Below are positions 1-9,877 of a stretch of 64,000 nt of DNA, in pieces. This DNA comes from Ichthyophis bannanicus (lineage: Eukaryota > Chordata > Amphibia > Gymnophiona > Ichthyophiidae). The stretch lies in NCBI GenBank assembly GCA_033557465.1, contig CM066033.1:593804438-593868437 (forward strand). Direction: 5' to 3'. A program made the translations under genes and the position numbers. The first letter of the stretch is position 1, and every line of letters starts with the position of its first letter. The notes below the pieces were generated by a model. That model was not told where the DNA came from. It did not search any database and saw nothing but the letters and a program-made list of their open reading frames with translations.

Positions 1-905
1 ATCTCTGTTGCTGACACTTGTGTTCCAGTCAGCCATGACTATCAGGATATCCTGTTTGCATGTTCTGTCAATTTTAGCTTGTACTTCTTCTAAGAACTCA
101 TCAACTTCATCTGCTTCTGCAGCTGTTGTTGGGGCATATATCTGAATTATAGTTGTGTTGATGAGCATTTCTCGTAGAAGAATAGAAACTAAGCTTCACT
201 GATTGCATTGTATTTCATTACAGTTCTTGCAAGTTTCTTCTTCATTATAAATGCAACACCATTTTTTCTTTGTCTTTCATTTCCAGCATAGTAGACCATG
301 TAATCATCAAATGCAAAGTGCCCGATGCCAGTCCATTTCAGTTTGCTGTCACCCAACAGTTGTACATGTTCCATTGCATTCTTGACACCCAACAGTTCTA
401 CATGTTCCATTGCTGACACCCAATGAATTGTACACATTCCATTGCATTCTTGACCACCTCCAACTTCCCTTGGTTCATGCTTCGCATGTTCCATGTCCCA
501 ATATGTAAGACATCTTTGTAGCTTCTGACTCTCATTTCATGAGCAGCTACATCAGCAGTCAGATGTCCCAAGGGCTTTGATCCAATCACACATAAATGCT
601 GCTTTTACTCTGAGAAGTCTTCAGCTCCTCCCCAGTAGCCAGTTGAGTGTCTTCCGACCTGGGGGGGGTCTCATCTTTCAGTACTATAGTGCAATTTGTT
701 TTGTTGTGACTATCCATTGAGTTTTGTGGCAAGATTGCCAGGCCTTTCTTCTGCACAGGTAATTCTAGTGTTGTTGCTGTTCTCATAGAAATGTGATCCT
801 CCACCGCCAACACTGTCCCATTCTGCTGCTGCCGCCCAGATGGGTGGTTTGTCTTGGACTGGCATCTCAGCTGAGGCCTGTCCATCACAGGATGACAAGT
901 TGCAA
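1..905 (-). mobile_element. RTE-clade LINE, 5' UTR and start of endonuclease domain, broken by window edge
   Basis: Read on the minus strand, this has a 5' UTR followed by the start of an apurinic-type endonuclease: a GTWN motif, the segment LLG..KLKWTGIGHF, then YYAGNERQRKNGVAFI and an IQIYAPT-like stretch near the window edge. RTE/BovB-type LINEs carry one ORF with endonuclease then reverse transcriptase. The same sequence recurs on the plus strand at 48175-49200, which supports the call. Stops and frame changes make this copy non-coding. The element runs off position 1, so its reverse transcriptase is not visible. The right boundary near 905 is approximate and set by loss of similarity to the second copy. 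Confidence 0.85.
351..455 (-). repeat. Local triplication inside the RTE endonuclease
   Basis: Three successive imperfect copies of a unit of about 34 bp lie here, each containing CCCAA followed by a CATTCCATTG- or CATGTTCCATTG-like core. The related RTE copy at 48625-48680 has the unit once. The expansion is therefore local to this copy and disrupts its reading frame. Confidence 0.6.
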
Positions 906-1270
906 ACCAAGTGGCGGACAGTGCCTCTAAATATCCCTATAGACTGTCTTAGCACTATCCGGATAATGCTGAATTGGACAAGGGGAAATGTGGTGAATTA
1001 TCTGGATCGCGGTGATATTCAGTGTTGCTATTCAGATAACTATAATTTAGACAGCAATAAGTCTGTCCTAAGCTATCTGGTTTTCTATCTGGATATGGTC
1101 ATTGTCCAGACAATGCCAGCACTGACCACCCTATAGGGATATCCATCACCAGCCACTATCCAGACACCATGGTTAAATATTCAGATTTTATTTAACTGTG
1201 ACAGCCAGGATTTAAGAATAACACTAACCACTGTAGCTGAATATTGACTGGTCAGTCCTCAATGATTGGG
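906..1270. repeat. Unclassified repeat-like segment rich in ATATTCAG/CTGGAT words
   Basis: Short words such as TATTCAG, ATCCGGATA and CCAGACA recur in both orientations. The style matches 2525-2825, suggesting relics of a non-autonomous DNA transposon family. No clear terminal inverted repeat or target duplication was located, and no protein is encoded. Confidence 0.3.
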
Positions 1271-2159
1271 CTTACAGACTGGAACATAGCTGGATGCTAG
1301 AAGAAGCCATAATTAAGCTAGAGAACCACGAAAAGTCCTGGTCAAAAAGCCATGCTTTTAAATGCTTCCCGAAGGTGTAATAATGGCCTTCAGAATGAAT
1401 ATCCAGTGGTACCAAAATGGGTAAATTTTGCTTGTGCAGGGCTCTAATAATCAATTTGGCAGGTGTGTACACCTTTTTTTATGAGAGACTACAGAAATGC
1501 CATAACTCTGTGTCTATTTCATAGTGCTGGACTTTACTTTGATAAACGGCCTTGGTGTTAGCTAATAACTCTAGAGCTTGTAGAGGCTGAAGTAATCCAG
1601 TTCTGAGGGCATGCAATGGACCTGAGCCAGGTTACTGTGTGCACATTTAATAACATAATCATAAGGAACTGTTTTTGGAAGAATCTCTCACTGGTAGCAA
1701 TGACCTCCTCAGCGCAATCTGGAAATGTTTAGAGCTAATTACCATGTTTGCTATTCCTTCTTTAGCTGGCAATGAGCATCTGTTTAGCTCAATTGGCCAT
1801 TTTAATATTTTAAAATTGTATTAGATTAAGTGCATATCATCTAGACAGCCTTATAGCAGAGAAGTAAAAATGTATTATTCTTGTCTGTGACATGATTTCC
1901 AGAAGTAATATAATCTGTGCTGACAGCTTTAACTATTGCAGATTTTTTCCATTCTTAGTAAAGTGACATAGACACACGCACATACACAGAGAAACAAAAT
2001 ATGGCATCGCTGCCATGGTTCTTTTTCTCTGTGTTCTTACTTAAAAAGGATCTTTCAGGCTGATATTTGGCCCAAGGAGGGCAGCATTTTTAAAAGCCAG
2101 CTACTGCAAGCAAAAGTGAGACCAGATCTTCAGCGGAAGTGCTTGGGTAGCAGCTTTCA
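1271..2159. other. Stretch without recognised gene or repeat
   Basis: I see no coding signal and no repeat I can name. The part from about 1690 to 1960 is AT-rich, has TAATTA-type words and shows no repeat hallmarks. It could be unique intergenic or intronic DNA, possibly a conserved non-coding element, but conservation cannot be judged from this sequence alone. Confidence 0.3.
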
Positions 2160-2515
2160 TTGAATATCTACTGGCACCTGCATTATGGAACTCCCTCCCC
2201 ATGGACTTAAGGACCCTAAATGATACCAAGGACTTCCGCAAAGCTCTCAAGACCCATCTCTTCACCGAGGCCTATGAGCAACCACTTTAAGTTGCCAAGC
2301 ACTAGATACCACCCAAGTGGCCCACTAGCTACTCTCACCACTTAGCCCCAACCGCCCATCCCCATTTAGACCTATAAGTAGATAGCCTTTTACGAATGTG
2401 AATCGTATCCCCTCCTGTTGAATGTATGCCTTCCAATGTCTTGTTGACCACTTTGATTGAAGGATAAGGTGGTATACAAAATGGTCTGAATAAATAAATA
2501 AATAAATATCCAGTT
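2160..2515 (+). mobile_element. L2-like LINE, 3' end fragment
   Basis: The plus strand encodes the tail of a LINE reverse-transcriptase ORF: LWNSLP, then a DFRKALKTHLF segment at about 2190-2270. A 3' UTR follows and ends in a tandem AATA tail near 2493-2510. The same C-terminal pattern and tail type occur at 37990-38405 and 44500-44825. This is a 5'-truncated insertion with no intact domain. Confidence 0.7.
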
Positions 2516-2524
2516 TCAGTGATG

Positions 2525-2825
2525 ACTGCCGTGGGCTATCTGGATAGAAGCGATATTCACCCACAAGCCGGATAGCCAGACCATATAAAGTTAGGCCTTC
2601 CTCTTTTTTGGCCTAATTTTATGTGATTTCTTATCTGATAAATCACCACTAACTGTATAATGCTCGCACTGACCTCGCTCTGCCCGTGGACCATACTGGC
2701 ACCATCCAGACAGTGCCACGGTGATAGAAGAAATATTCAATGGCATTATTTTGATGGAGCCACTGAATATTGGGCTTAGCGGGCTTTATTCGGCAAGCAG
2801 GTCCTTTTGAATACTGGCCCCTTTA
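2525..2825. repeat. Unclassified MITE-like repeat ending in ATACTGGCCCC
   Basis: The segment contains ATATTCA and GAATATTGGGC words and ends near 2822 with TTGAATACTGGCCCC. Similar ends (GATTTTCAAA, AATATCGGGCCC) occur at 43345-43800 and 45880-46005. Many amphibian and reptile genomes carry non-autonomous repeats with such ends. No target duplication was found, so classification is open. Confidence 0.3.
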
Positions 2826-3359
2826 AGGAGCTCTGACAGTTCATTATAACACTTGGTGCATTATGGAATCAGGGCTATCAAAGCCAGGCAGAATAAAACT
2901 CTCTGCATCAACAAAGCAGTCATGATTTGTATGTATTACAACTGTTTTAATTGCTTGCTCCAGGCAATATACAGAAAGAAAGCAAATCTAATGGTACAGA
3001 ATCATAATACCGCAATAATATTTATAAAATTTGAGCCTAGTGGACTCCTGGGTTGATTATCAGGAAAACTGAGGATTTCAAAAATATATTTAAAAAACAT
3101 AAACAACAAAAGCAATCAAACACAAAATAAAATATAAGCAAAACCAAGTCCCCAATAATGCAGATGCTTTCTTCCTATACTACCGAATATATATAAAAGT
3201 TTTATCAAGTAACTTTTGGGGGGGGGGGGGGGGGGGAGGAGACAGGGAGCCAGTGAAAGTTCAAGTATTGTTTCTCCAGCCTAAGTTCTTTGGGTAAGAA
3301 GAACTATAGGACCCGGAACAGTGCATGTAAATGCGTAAAGTCAGTTTTTTACCAACCTA
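2826..3359. other. Stretch without gene; contains a run of 19 G at 3218-3236
   Basis: AT-rich sequence with no coding signal. The only distinct feature is an uninterrupted homopolymer of 19 G, which could form a G-quadruplex or mark an assembly-prone site. Confidence 0.5.
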
Positions 3360-3530
3360 CATTTTTATTCATTTAGCATTTTTGTTAACACCACTTTATC
3401 ATTTAGTCAAAGCGGTTTACATTGTAACTTAAACTTGGTTATGTACATTAAACAGAGACATTGATAACTTGGATTTGATAACTTACATTTGCTGGAAGAG
3501 AGCAAACAAAGTGAATAATCATTTAGAGAG
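3360..3530 (-). repeat. LINE/SINE 3'-tail fragment
   Basis: The string around AGCGGTTTACATTGTAAC, with TTTATTCATTTA upstream, matches in style the reverse of the SINE 3' regions at 26170-26260 and 56365-56520 (TATACCGNGCTATT...GCGGTTTACAT). It is therefore a minus-strand tail fragment; boundaries are approximate. Confidence 0.45.
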
Positions 3531-3656
3531 CAGTTGGGCACATACTTGGAGAATTTCCCCACCAAGTATGTTGGGGCTAGAGCCTACAAGGCTTTAAAGA
3601 AAAGGCAAATGACTATAAATTGTGTTCTCTGATGAATGGGAAGTCAGTACATATGA

Positions 3657-3796
3657 ACAAAAGAACATAAGATATGCCATACTGGGTCAGACCAAGGTCC
3701 ATCGAGCCCAGTATCCTGTTTCCAGCAGTGCCCAATCTAGGTCATATGTACCTAGCAATTTCCCCAAAAGGCACAGGTTCTACAGTGTATAATTGT
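3657..3796 (-). mobile_element. CR1 LINE, 3' end only
   Basis: This matches the end of the CR1 at 5887-6030 nearly base for base, starting with the AAGAACATAAG terminal repeat and TGCCATACTGGGTCAGACC. It is a short, strongly 5'-truncated CR1 insertion abutting the gypsy gag. Because it stays open in one frame with that gag, it creates a false N-terminus for the ORF that begins at 3674. Confidence 0.8.
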
Positions 3797-4612
3797 ATGC
3801 TACGCACCGCTCACCTTAAAAAAGGTGAGAAGCCAAAAGCTTTAGGTCATAGGCTGAGAAGCTTAGCATTAAAATGGCTAAGACCTGAAGAAAAAAATGT
3901 TGACACTATAGTGGATGTAATAGTGTTAGAACAATTCATGCCTGCGGTACCTAAAAACGTGCAGAGCTTCCTTATACTGCAGAACTGCCGTAATACTGAA
4001 GAAGCTATTATGTTAACAGAGAAGTATTTGGAGGCAGAATTGGCCACCCAACAAAATAATGAAGACCCAAAGACGGCAGCAGCCACAATAAGGCAGTCAT
4101 CAAGAAGTCTCTCACGCTATAAAGCCCGAGGTTTGACGAATGTTAGCCCTGTATCAGGGAATCACTCTAGGAGATGTTTTCTGTGTGGAAAAATGGGTCA
4201 TATACAGAGTGAATGTCAATCACGTACTGCTTTAATAGGTAAGAATACAAAAGTATTACGTGAAGGGTTTGTGCTGGAGGTAACAGTACAAGGTGTTGCC
4301 GCCCAAGCTCTTCTTGACTCTGGCGCAGATCAGTCCATGATCTCTCGTAAGCTCTGGTCTATGATTGAGGAGCGGGCTGAATCTGCACCAGATCGAGCAG
4401 AAGGGACGGTAAAAATAAAATGTATTCACGGTGCCTCAGCATACTATCCTGTGTACAACCTAGTTGTAAGAGATTTAGGGATAGAGAGAGAGATGTTGAT
4501 TGCAGTGGTACCCAAATTACCCCAAGATTTGGTGCTAGGCAGAGACTGGCCCCAATTTAGGAGGAGTCTGAGCAAGGGCCTATCACCCAGGGAAGTTTTC
4601 CACACGCACTAA
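3797..4612 (+). pseudogene. Gmr1-like Ty3/gypsy gag (SCAN-like capsid, zinc knuckle) and protease, partial
   Basis: Numbering from the open frame at 3674, residues about 50-125 resemble the SCAN/capsid C-terminal fold (KWLRPE, VLEQFMPAVP, NTEEAIML). Residues 168-181 are a CCHC zinc knuckle (C-X2-C-X4-H-X4-C) for RNA binding. A retropepsin follows, with the catalytic motif DSGAD at 215-219 and a VLGRDW end near 4540. SCAN domains are known to derive from Gmr1-like gag. The first 41 codons are antisense CR1, so the true gag N-terminus is missing. Protease and the next ORF (integrase) are only about 160 bp apart with no reverse transcriptase between them. The copy is a relic: no start of its own, and stops follow 4610. 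Confidence 0.85.
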
Positions 4613-4769
4613 AACAAAAACTTTAGAACAGCCCTCTTGTTCCCGAGATGCAACTCTAGATGACCTCCCCTCTCATGAAGACTTAATAACTGCCCCCGCT
4701 GAAAGAAACGGAAAATCTAAAGCCGAAAAGCGCAAGGAGAGGAGGTGCCGCTCTCAAGGCAGGGCCGAG

Positions 4770-5886
4770 TTGGAAGCGGGAAGGGGTCTGCCCTGGGTTC
4801 CTTCTGAGATAGTGGAAAAATTTCCCTCTTTCAAAAAGGAGCAAAGAGATGATCCCGCGCTAAAGCGCGCGTTTGAGTACGTCCGAGAGAAGAGGGGTAC
4901 ATTTCCAAGGTTTATCCTGGAGAAGGAGGTGCTATACAGGGAAAGTATGGACCCCCACTCTAGGAAGATCCGCAAGCAACTGGTAGTGCCGAACACTTTT
5001 AAATTCTTGGTCCTAAGGTTAGCTCATGACCACCCAGTAGGAGGTCATAAAGGGGTACAGGGGACCCTTGACCAAATACTGGCCCGGTTGTATTGGCCAG
5101 GGGTTTTCAAGGAGACCTCAAGATTTTGTGAGTCTTGTGCCTCCTACCAATGAGTAACCCCCGTACGACCCCCTGAGGTACCCTTACTGCCGATGCCGGT
5201 GATATCGGAACCTGTCAAAAGACTAGCAATGGATATAGTAGGGCCTCTCATAAAAACACCCCGAGGATTTCAATACATACTGGTCATAGTGGACCAGGCC
5301 ACACGATTTCCCTGGGCTGTTCCCTTAAGGAACGTATCAGCAAAATTCATCGCTACGGAAATAATAAAACTGTTCTGCGAGGTAGGGTTCCCTCGAGAAG
5401 TGCTAACGGATAGAGGAAGCAACTTCATGTCCAAGTACTTAGCCCAGGTATGGGATGCCTTTGGCATCCGACATCTCAAAACAGCTGCCTATCATCCCCA
5501 ATGTAATGATTTGGTGGAAAGAATGAACCAAAGCATAAAGCAAATGCTACGGCGTGCTTTGGACGGAGAGATGACTGAGTGGGATACCATGCTCCCATTC
5601 GTACGGTATGCATGCCGGGAACGAACGCAGGTTTCCTTAGGCATGTCACCCTACGAACTAATGTACGGAAGTACACCCAGGGGAATTCTGGACGTCCTAT
5701 GCGAACAATGGGTTAAACCAGATGAAAACGAACTAGGAATACCCCAATTTTTGAAAAACGTAAGAAGTCGTCTACGGCGGACCTCCCGTTTCACTGAAGA
5801 AAAATTGAAAGATAGTCAGCGAAAACAAAAAAAATATTATGATAGGGATACAAAGCCTAGGCAATTAACTGCCGGTGAGAAGGTGA
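4770..5886 (+). pseudogene. Ty3/gypsy integrase, zinc-binding and catalytic core, split by CR1
   Basis: The first part (4770-5153) contains the integrase HHCC zinc site (HDHPVGGHKG then CESC). A TGA at 5151 breaks it. The second part (from 5193) is the RNase-H-fold core: D14 in AMDIVGPL, D73 in LTDRGSN and E109 in LVERMNQ, giving the canonical D,D(35)E spacing. Integrase inserts retroelement cDNA into host DNA. The frame stops making integrase sense at 5886, where a CR1 interrupts it; the C-terminal module resumes at 9554. The core is well preserved, but the element cannot be functional. Confidence 0.9.
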
Positions 5887-6165
5887 ACATAAGAACATAA
5901 GATATGCCATACTGGGTCAGACCAAGGTCCATCAAGCCCAGTATTCTGTTTCCAACAGTGGTCAATCTAGGTCATACGTACCTAGCAGTTTCCCCAAGGG
6001 ACACAGGTTCCACAATGCTTGTATTGGTTCAAGCATTGATATCCTGGGTCCCTTCTTAATAATGGTTTATGGACCTTTCCTCCTGGAACTTGTCCAAACC
6101 TTTTTTAAACCCAGCTACACCAACAGCCTTTACTACATCCTCCGGTAACAAATTCCAGAGTTTGA

Positions 6166-8893
6166 TTACACGTTGAGTGAAAAAATATTTTTTTTATTAG
6201 TCTTAAATAGTTTACCCTGTAGCTTCATTGCATGTCCCCTAGTCTTTCTATATTCTGATAAGGTAAACAATCGATCTACGTTTACCCGTTCCACTCCGTT
6301 CATTAATTTATAGACTTCTATCATATCTCCCCTCAGCCGTCTCTTTTCCAGGTTAAAGAGCCCCAACCTTTTTAGACTTTCTTCATAGGAGTATCCTTCC
6401 ATCCCCTTTACCATTTTGGTGGCTCTTCTCTGAACCTTTTCTAAAATCGCTATATTCTTTTTAAGATACGGCGACCAGAATTGCACACAATATTCAAGGT
6501 GTGGTCTCACCATGGAACGATATAGAGGCATTATAATATCTTTTGTTTTATTTTCCATTCCTTTCCTTATCATACCTAGCATTCTATTTGCTCTCTTGGC
6601 CGCTGCTGCACACTGGGCCGAGGGTTTTAACATGGTATCCACAATGACGCCTAAATCTTTTTCCTGGGTGGTGGTTCCTAATGTGGAACCTTGCATCGTG
6701 TAACCATAGTTTGGGTTGTTCTTCCCTAGGTGCATAACCTTGCACTTGTCCACATTAAATTTCATCTGCCATTTTGATGCCCAGTCTTCCAATTTATCAA
6801 GATCCTCTTGCAATTTTTCACAATCCTCTTGGGTTTTAACAACTTTAAATAGTTTTGTGTCATCTGCACATTTGATAACCTCACTCGTTATTCCACTTTC
6901 CAGGTCATTTATGAATATGTCAAAAAGCAGCGGACCCAGCACAGATCCCTGGGGTACACCACTATTCACCTTTCTCCATTGGGAAAATTGGCCATTTAGC
7001 CCTACCCTCTGCTTTCTATCTTTTAACCAGTTCCTGATCCACAATAGTACACTGCCTCCTATCCCATGACTCTTTAGTTTTGCCAAAAGTCTCTGATGAG
7101 GGACCTTGTCAAAGGCTTTCTGAAATTCCAGATACACAATATCAACCAACTCACCTTTGTCCACCTGATTGTTCACTCCTTCAAAAAAACATAACAGATT
7201 AGTAAGACAAGATCTTCCTTGTCTAAAGCCATGTTGGCTGTCTCTCATTAGGTCATGACTATCTACATGCTGAGTAATTTTATTCTTTATGATGGTTTCT
7301 ACCATTTTTCCCGGTACTGATGTCAGGCTCACCGGTCTGTAGGTTCCCGGATCACCCCTGGAACCCTTTTTAAAAATTGGTGTTACATTGGTGATCCTCC
7401 AATCTTCAGGTATTAGAGATCATTTTAATCATAGTTCACAGATTACTAATAGCAGGTCTGCAATCTCGTATTTCAGTTCTTTCAACACCCTTGGATGTAT
7501 ACCATCCGGCCCAGGTGATTTGCTACTCTTCAGTTTATCTAATAGTTGTAATACATCTTCCCGATGTATCGATATTTCCTCCAATTCTTCCGCACCTTTA
7601 AATACCACTTCAGTCATGGGTAACATCCCTACATCTTCCTCAGTAAAGACTGAAACAAAGAATTCATTCAATCTCTCCTCTATCACCTTGTCGCCTCTTA
7701 GTGCTCCTTTAACCCCTTGATCATCTAATGGACCAACTGACTCTCACAGGTTTTTTGCTACGAATGTACTTGAAAAGGTCTTTACTTCGCGTTTTTGCTT
7801 CTGCAGCAAGCTTCTTCTCAAATTCTCCCTTTGCCTGCCTTATCAATGCCTTGCATTTGACTTGCCAGTGCTTGTGCTGTTTCCAGGTTTCGTCGTTTGG
7901 CTCTTTTTTCCATTTCCTGAAAGATGCTTTTTTGGCAACAACAGCCTCTCTGACCTCACCTTTAAACGATGCTGGCAGTTTTTTGGACTTCCTTCCACTT
8001 TTCTTAATGCGTGGAATACAGCTGGTCTGGGCTTCCAAGATAGTATTTTTCAACAACAGCCAAGCCTGATGTACGTCTTTAACCTTTGCAACTGCTCCTT
8101 TTAGTTTTTTCTTAACTGTTTTCCTCATTTTATCATAGTTTCCCTTTCGAAAGTTAAAAGGTAGTACTGTGGATTTCCTTACTATCCCTCCTCCACTAAT
8201 TAAATCAAAGGCGATCATGCTATGATCACTATTTCCAAGTGGCCCCAACAACCTTATCTCTTGCACTAGATCTGGTGTTCCACTAAGGACTAGGTCTAAT
8301 ATGGCTTCCCCTCTGGTTGGTTCATGAACCAGTTGCTCCAAGAAACAGTCATTTATTTCATCTAGGAACTTTATCTCCCTAGCATGTCCTGACGTGACAC
8401 TGACCCAGTCGATACTGGGGTAGTTGAAATCACCCATTAATATTGCTGCACTGTAACTTTTGTTAGCTTCCTTGATTTCTTTGAGCATTTCATCATCCAT
8501 TTGGTCATTCTGGCAAGGCGCTCGATAGTACACCCCCACTGCCATTGCCTTCCCCCTTTTACATGGAATTTCAATCCATATAGATTCTACAGCAGATTTT
8601 GTTTCCTTTAAAACTTTAATCCTTTCTGACTCAATGCCCTCTCTAACATAGAGAGCAACCCCTCCACCAATTTGATCAGCTCTATCATTACGATATAGTT
8701 TGTACCCAGGTATCACAGTGTCCCACTGGTTGTCCTCCTTCCACCATGTCTCTGATATTCCAATCATATCTAACCTTTCATTTAGTGCTATATATTCTAA
8801 CTCTCCCATCTTATTTTTTAGACTTCTAGCATTTGCATACAAGCATTTTAGAGAATGTATTTTACTCATATTAATTTGGCTATTGTTAGACAT
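6166..8893 (-). pseudogene. CR1 ORF2: endonuclease and reverse transcriptase, frameshifted
   Basis: The endonuclease (8893-7721) shows LYANARSLKNK, ISETWW, GGGVALYV, MGDFNYPS and NSDHSMI, the usual order for AP-type endonucleases. The linker and RT N-terminus (7686-7429) carry SPGPDGIHP. The RT (7430-6166) has HGFRQGRS, FQKAFDKVPH and GVPQGSVLGP, and the active-site box reads CADD near 6870 instead of F/YADD. Changes of frame near 7735 and a stop near 7430 break the ORF into three. Such enzymes nick DNA and copy their own RNA into the nick. Open stretches of nearly 1.2 kb indicate a moderately young relic. Confidence 0.92.
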
Positions 8894-8895
8894 GG

Positions 8896-9105
8896 TAGCC
8901 TAGTGGTTAGAGCACTGGTTTGGTAACCAAGCAACCAGGGTTTGATTCCCATTAGTACTCCTTGTGGCCTTGGGCAAGTCACTTAACCCTCCATTGCCTC
9001 GGAAGAAAGGCCTGGCAATCTACTTCTGGTGACACTGCCAAGAAAACCCAGGAGCTTCTGGCTCGCCAGGAGTCAGGACTGACTCAAAGGCACACATTGC
9101 ATTGC
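8896..9105 (+). mobile_element. tRNA-derived SINE inserted in CR1
   Basis: The 5' end has a pol III box A-like TAGCCTAGTGGTTAGAG and a box B-like GGGTTTGATTCCC, then a conserved SINE body (TTGGGCAAGTCACTTAACCC). The 3' part (GGAAGAAAGGCCTGGCAATC) is also found in RTE 5' UTR sequence at 48324. An 8-bp duplication AGACATGG flanks it (8888-8895 and 9106-9113). It is not a functional tRNA gene, since the cloverleaf is not maintained. Confidence 0.85.
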
Positions 9106-9269
9106 AGACATGGGTAATTTGGGATCTTTAAGCTCAGTCTGCTCCATACTTGAGGGCATTTGGGCTACTTTACTCTTTTGTGGAACCTCTCTGCTTTTGG
9201 TAGTATCCTTCAAAGATACATTCTTCCGAACCATCCGCTCTTGGGCGACTGTCGGCTTTCCCCTAATAT

Positions 9270-9533
9270 CTAGTTTAAAAGCTGCTCTATCTCCTTTTTA
9301 AAGGTTAATGCCAGCAGCCTGGTTCCATCCTGGTTAAGGTGAAGCCCATCCCTTCGGAAGAGCCCCTCCTTTCCCCAGAATGTTCCCCAGTTCCTAACAA
9401 ATCCAAAACCCTCATCTCTGCACCATTGTCTCATCCACGCATTGAGACTCCGGAGCTCTGCCTGCCTTTTGGGTCCTGCGCGTGGAACAGGAAGCATTTC
9501 GGAGAATGCTACCCTGGAAGTTCTGGATTTCAA
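9270..9533 (-). pseudogene. CR1 ORF1 C-terminal esterase (SGNH-like) fragment
   Basis: The 87-residue stretch contains RSLNAWMRQWC, FVRNWGTFWG and FRRDGLHLNQDGTRLLA. The DGLHLN segment is the Asp/His block of the SGNH-hydrolase-like domain found in ORF1 proteins of many CR1 elements. The N-terminal part with the nucleophile serine is absent because the insertion is 5'-truncated at 9553. Its role in retrotransposition is thought to be membrane or lipid related, but this is unsettled. Confidence 0.75.
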
Positions 9534-9553
9534 CTTCCTACCTAAAAGCCTAA

Positions 9554-9714
9554 AAGGTGATAGTTTTAGTGTCCGGGCCCACCCTGAAATTCGAAGCCCA
9601 GTGGAGGGGACCCTATACAGTCGTCAAAGCTCTGGGTCCAGCCTCATATATGATACAAGATGAAAAGGGACGTAAGCAGATATATCACATAAATGTCCTC
9701 CAACAATGGCCCTG
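9554..9714 (+). pseudogene. Gypsy integrase C-terminal GPY/F module
   Basis: After the CR1 target duplication the integrase frame resumes: KFEAQWRGPYTVVKAL, then YMIQDEKGRKQIYHINVLQQW, followed by a TGA at about 9713. This is the GPY/F module, an SH3-like DNA-binding tail of Ty3/gypsy and gammaretroviral integrases. It completes the integrase begun at 4770, so the pol order here is protease, integrase, then later domains. Confidence 0.88.
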
Positions 9715-9720
9715 ATTTTG

Positions 9721-9866
9721 TCAGTAAGGGAAGTGTCAAGGCATATGGCATTGCAGCCCTATGAATATAAGGTCGAGCATAGAGCAGGAAAGATGCATTA
9801 CAATGCCGATGCAATGTCACAAATTATGTGCTGTGGAAAAGATGAAAAGCCAGCCCGTAATATTTT
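9721..9866 (+). pseudogene. Gypsy RNase H C-terminal remnant downstream of integrase
   Basis: The frame reads MALQPYEYKVEHRAGK then NADAMSQ. This corresponds to the conserved end of Ty3/gypsy RNase H (usually HRPGK and NADALSR). It lies immediately after the integrase end, so the whole RT and most of RNase H have been deleted. RNase H located after integrase is the Gmr1 arrangement; ordinary gypsy has it before. Confidence 0.75.
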
Positions 9867-9877
9867 AAGAAGGGGGA
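9867..9877 (+). promoter_or_regulatory. Polypurine tract of the Gmr1-like element
   Basis: AAGAAGGGGGA immediately precedes a TGTG... start, as expected for the plus-strand primer just upstream of a 3' LTR. It agrees with the RNase H remnant ending directly before it. Confidence 0.7.

Larger units (their letters stand above)
5887..9553 (-). mobile_element. CR1 LINE, 5'-truncated, inserted in the gypsy integrase
   Basis: The insertion is bounded by a 7-bp duplication AAGGTGA (5880-5886 and 9554-9560). On the minus strand it runs from a partial ORF1 (9533-9270) through ORF2 (8893-6166) to a 3' UTR ending at 5887 with the typical CR1 end, read as CTTATGTTCTTATGTT. A SINE (8896-9105) lies between ORF1 and ORF2. 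Removing it restores the integrase frame on both sides, which confirms the boundaries. Confidence 0.9.

Noticed and set aside
8896..9105. tRNA gene
   Set aside because: Only box A/B-like words are kept; a cloverleaf and 3' end are absent and it is flanked by a target duplication, so it is a SINE.
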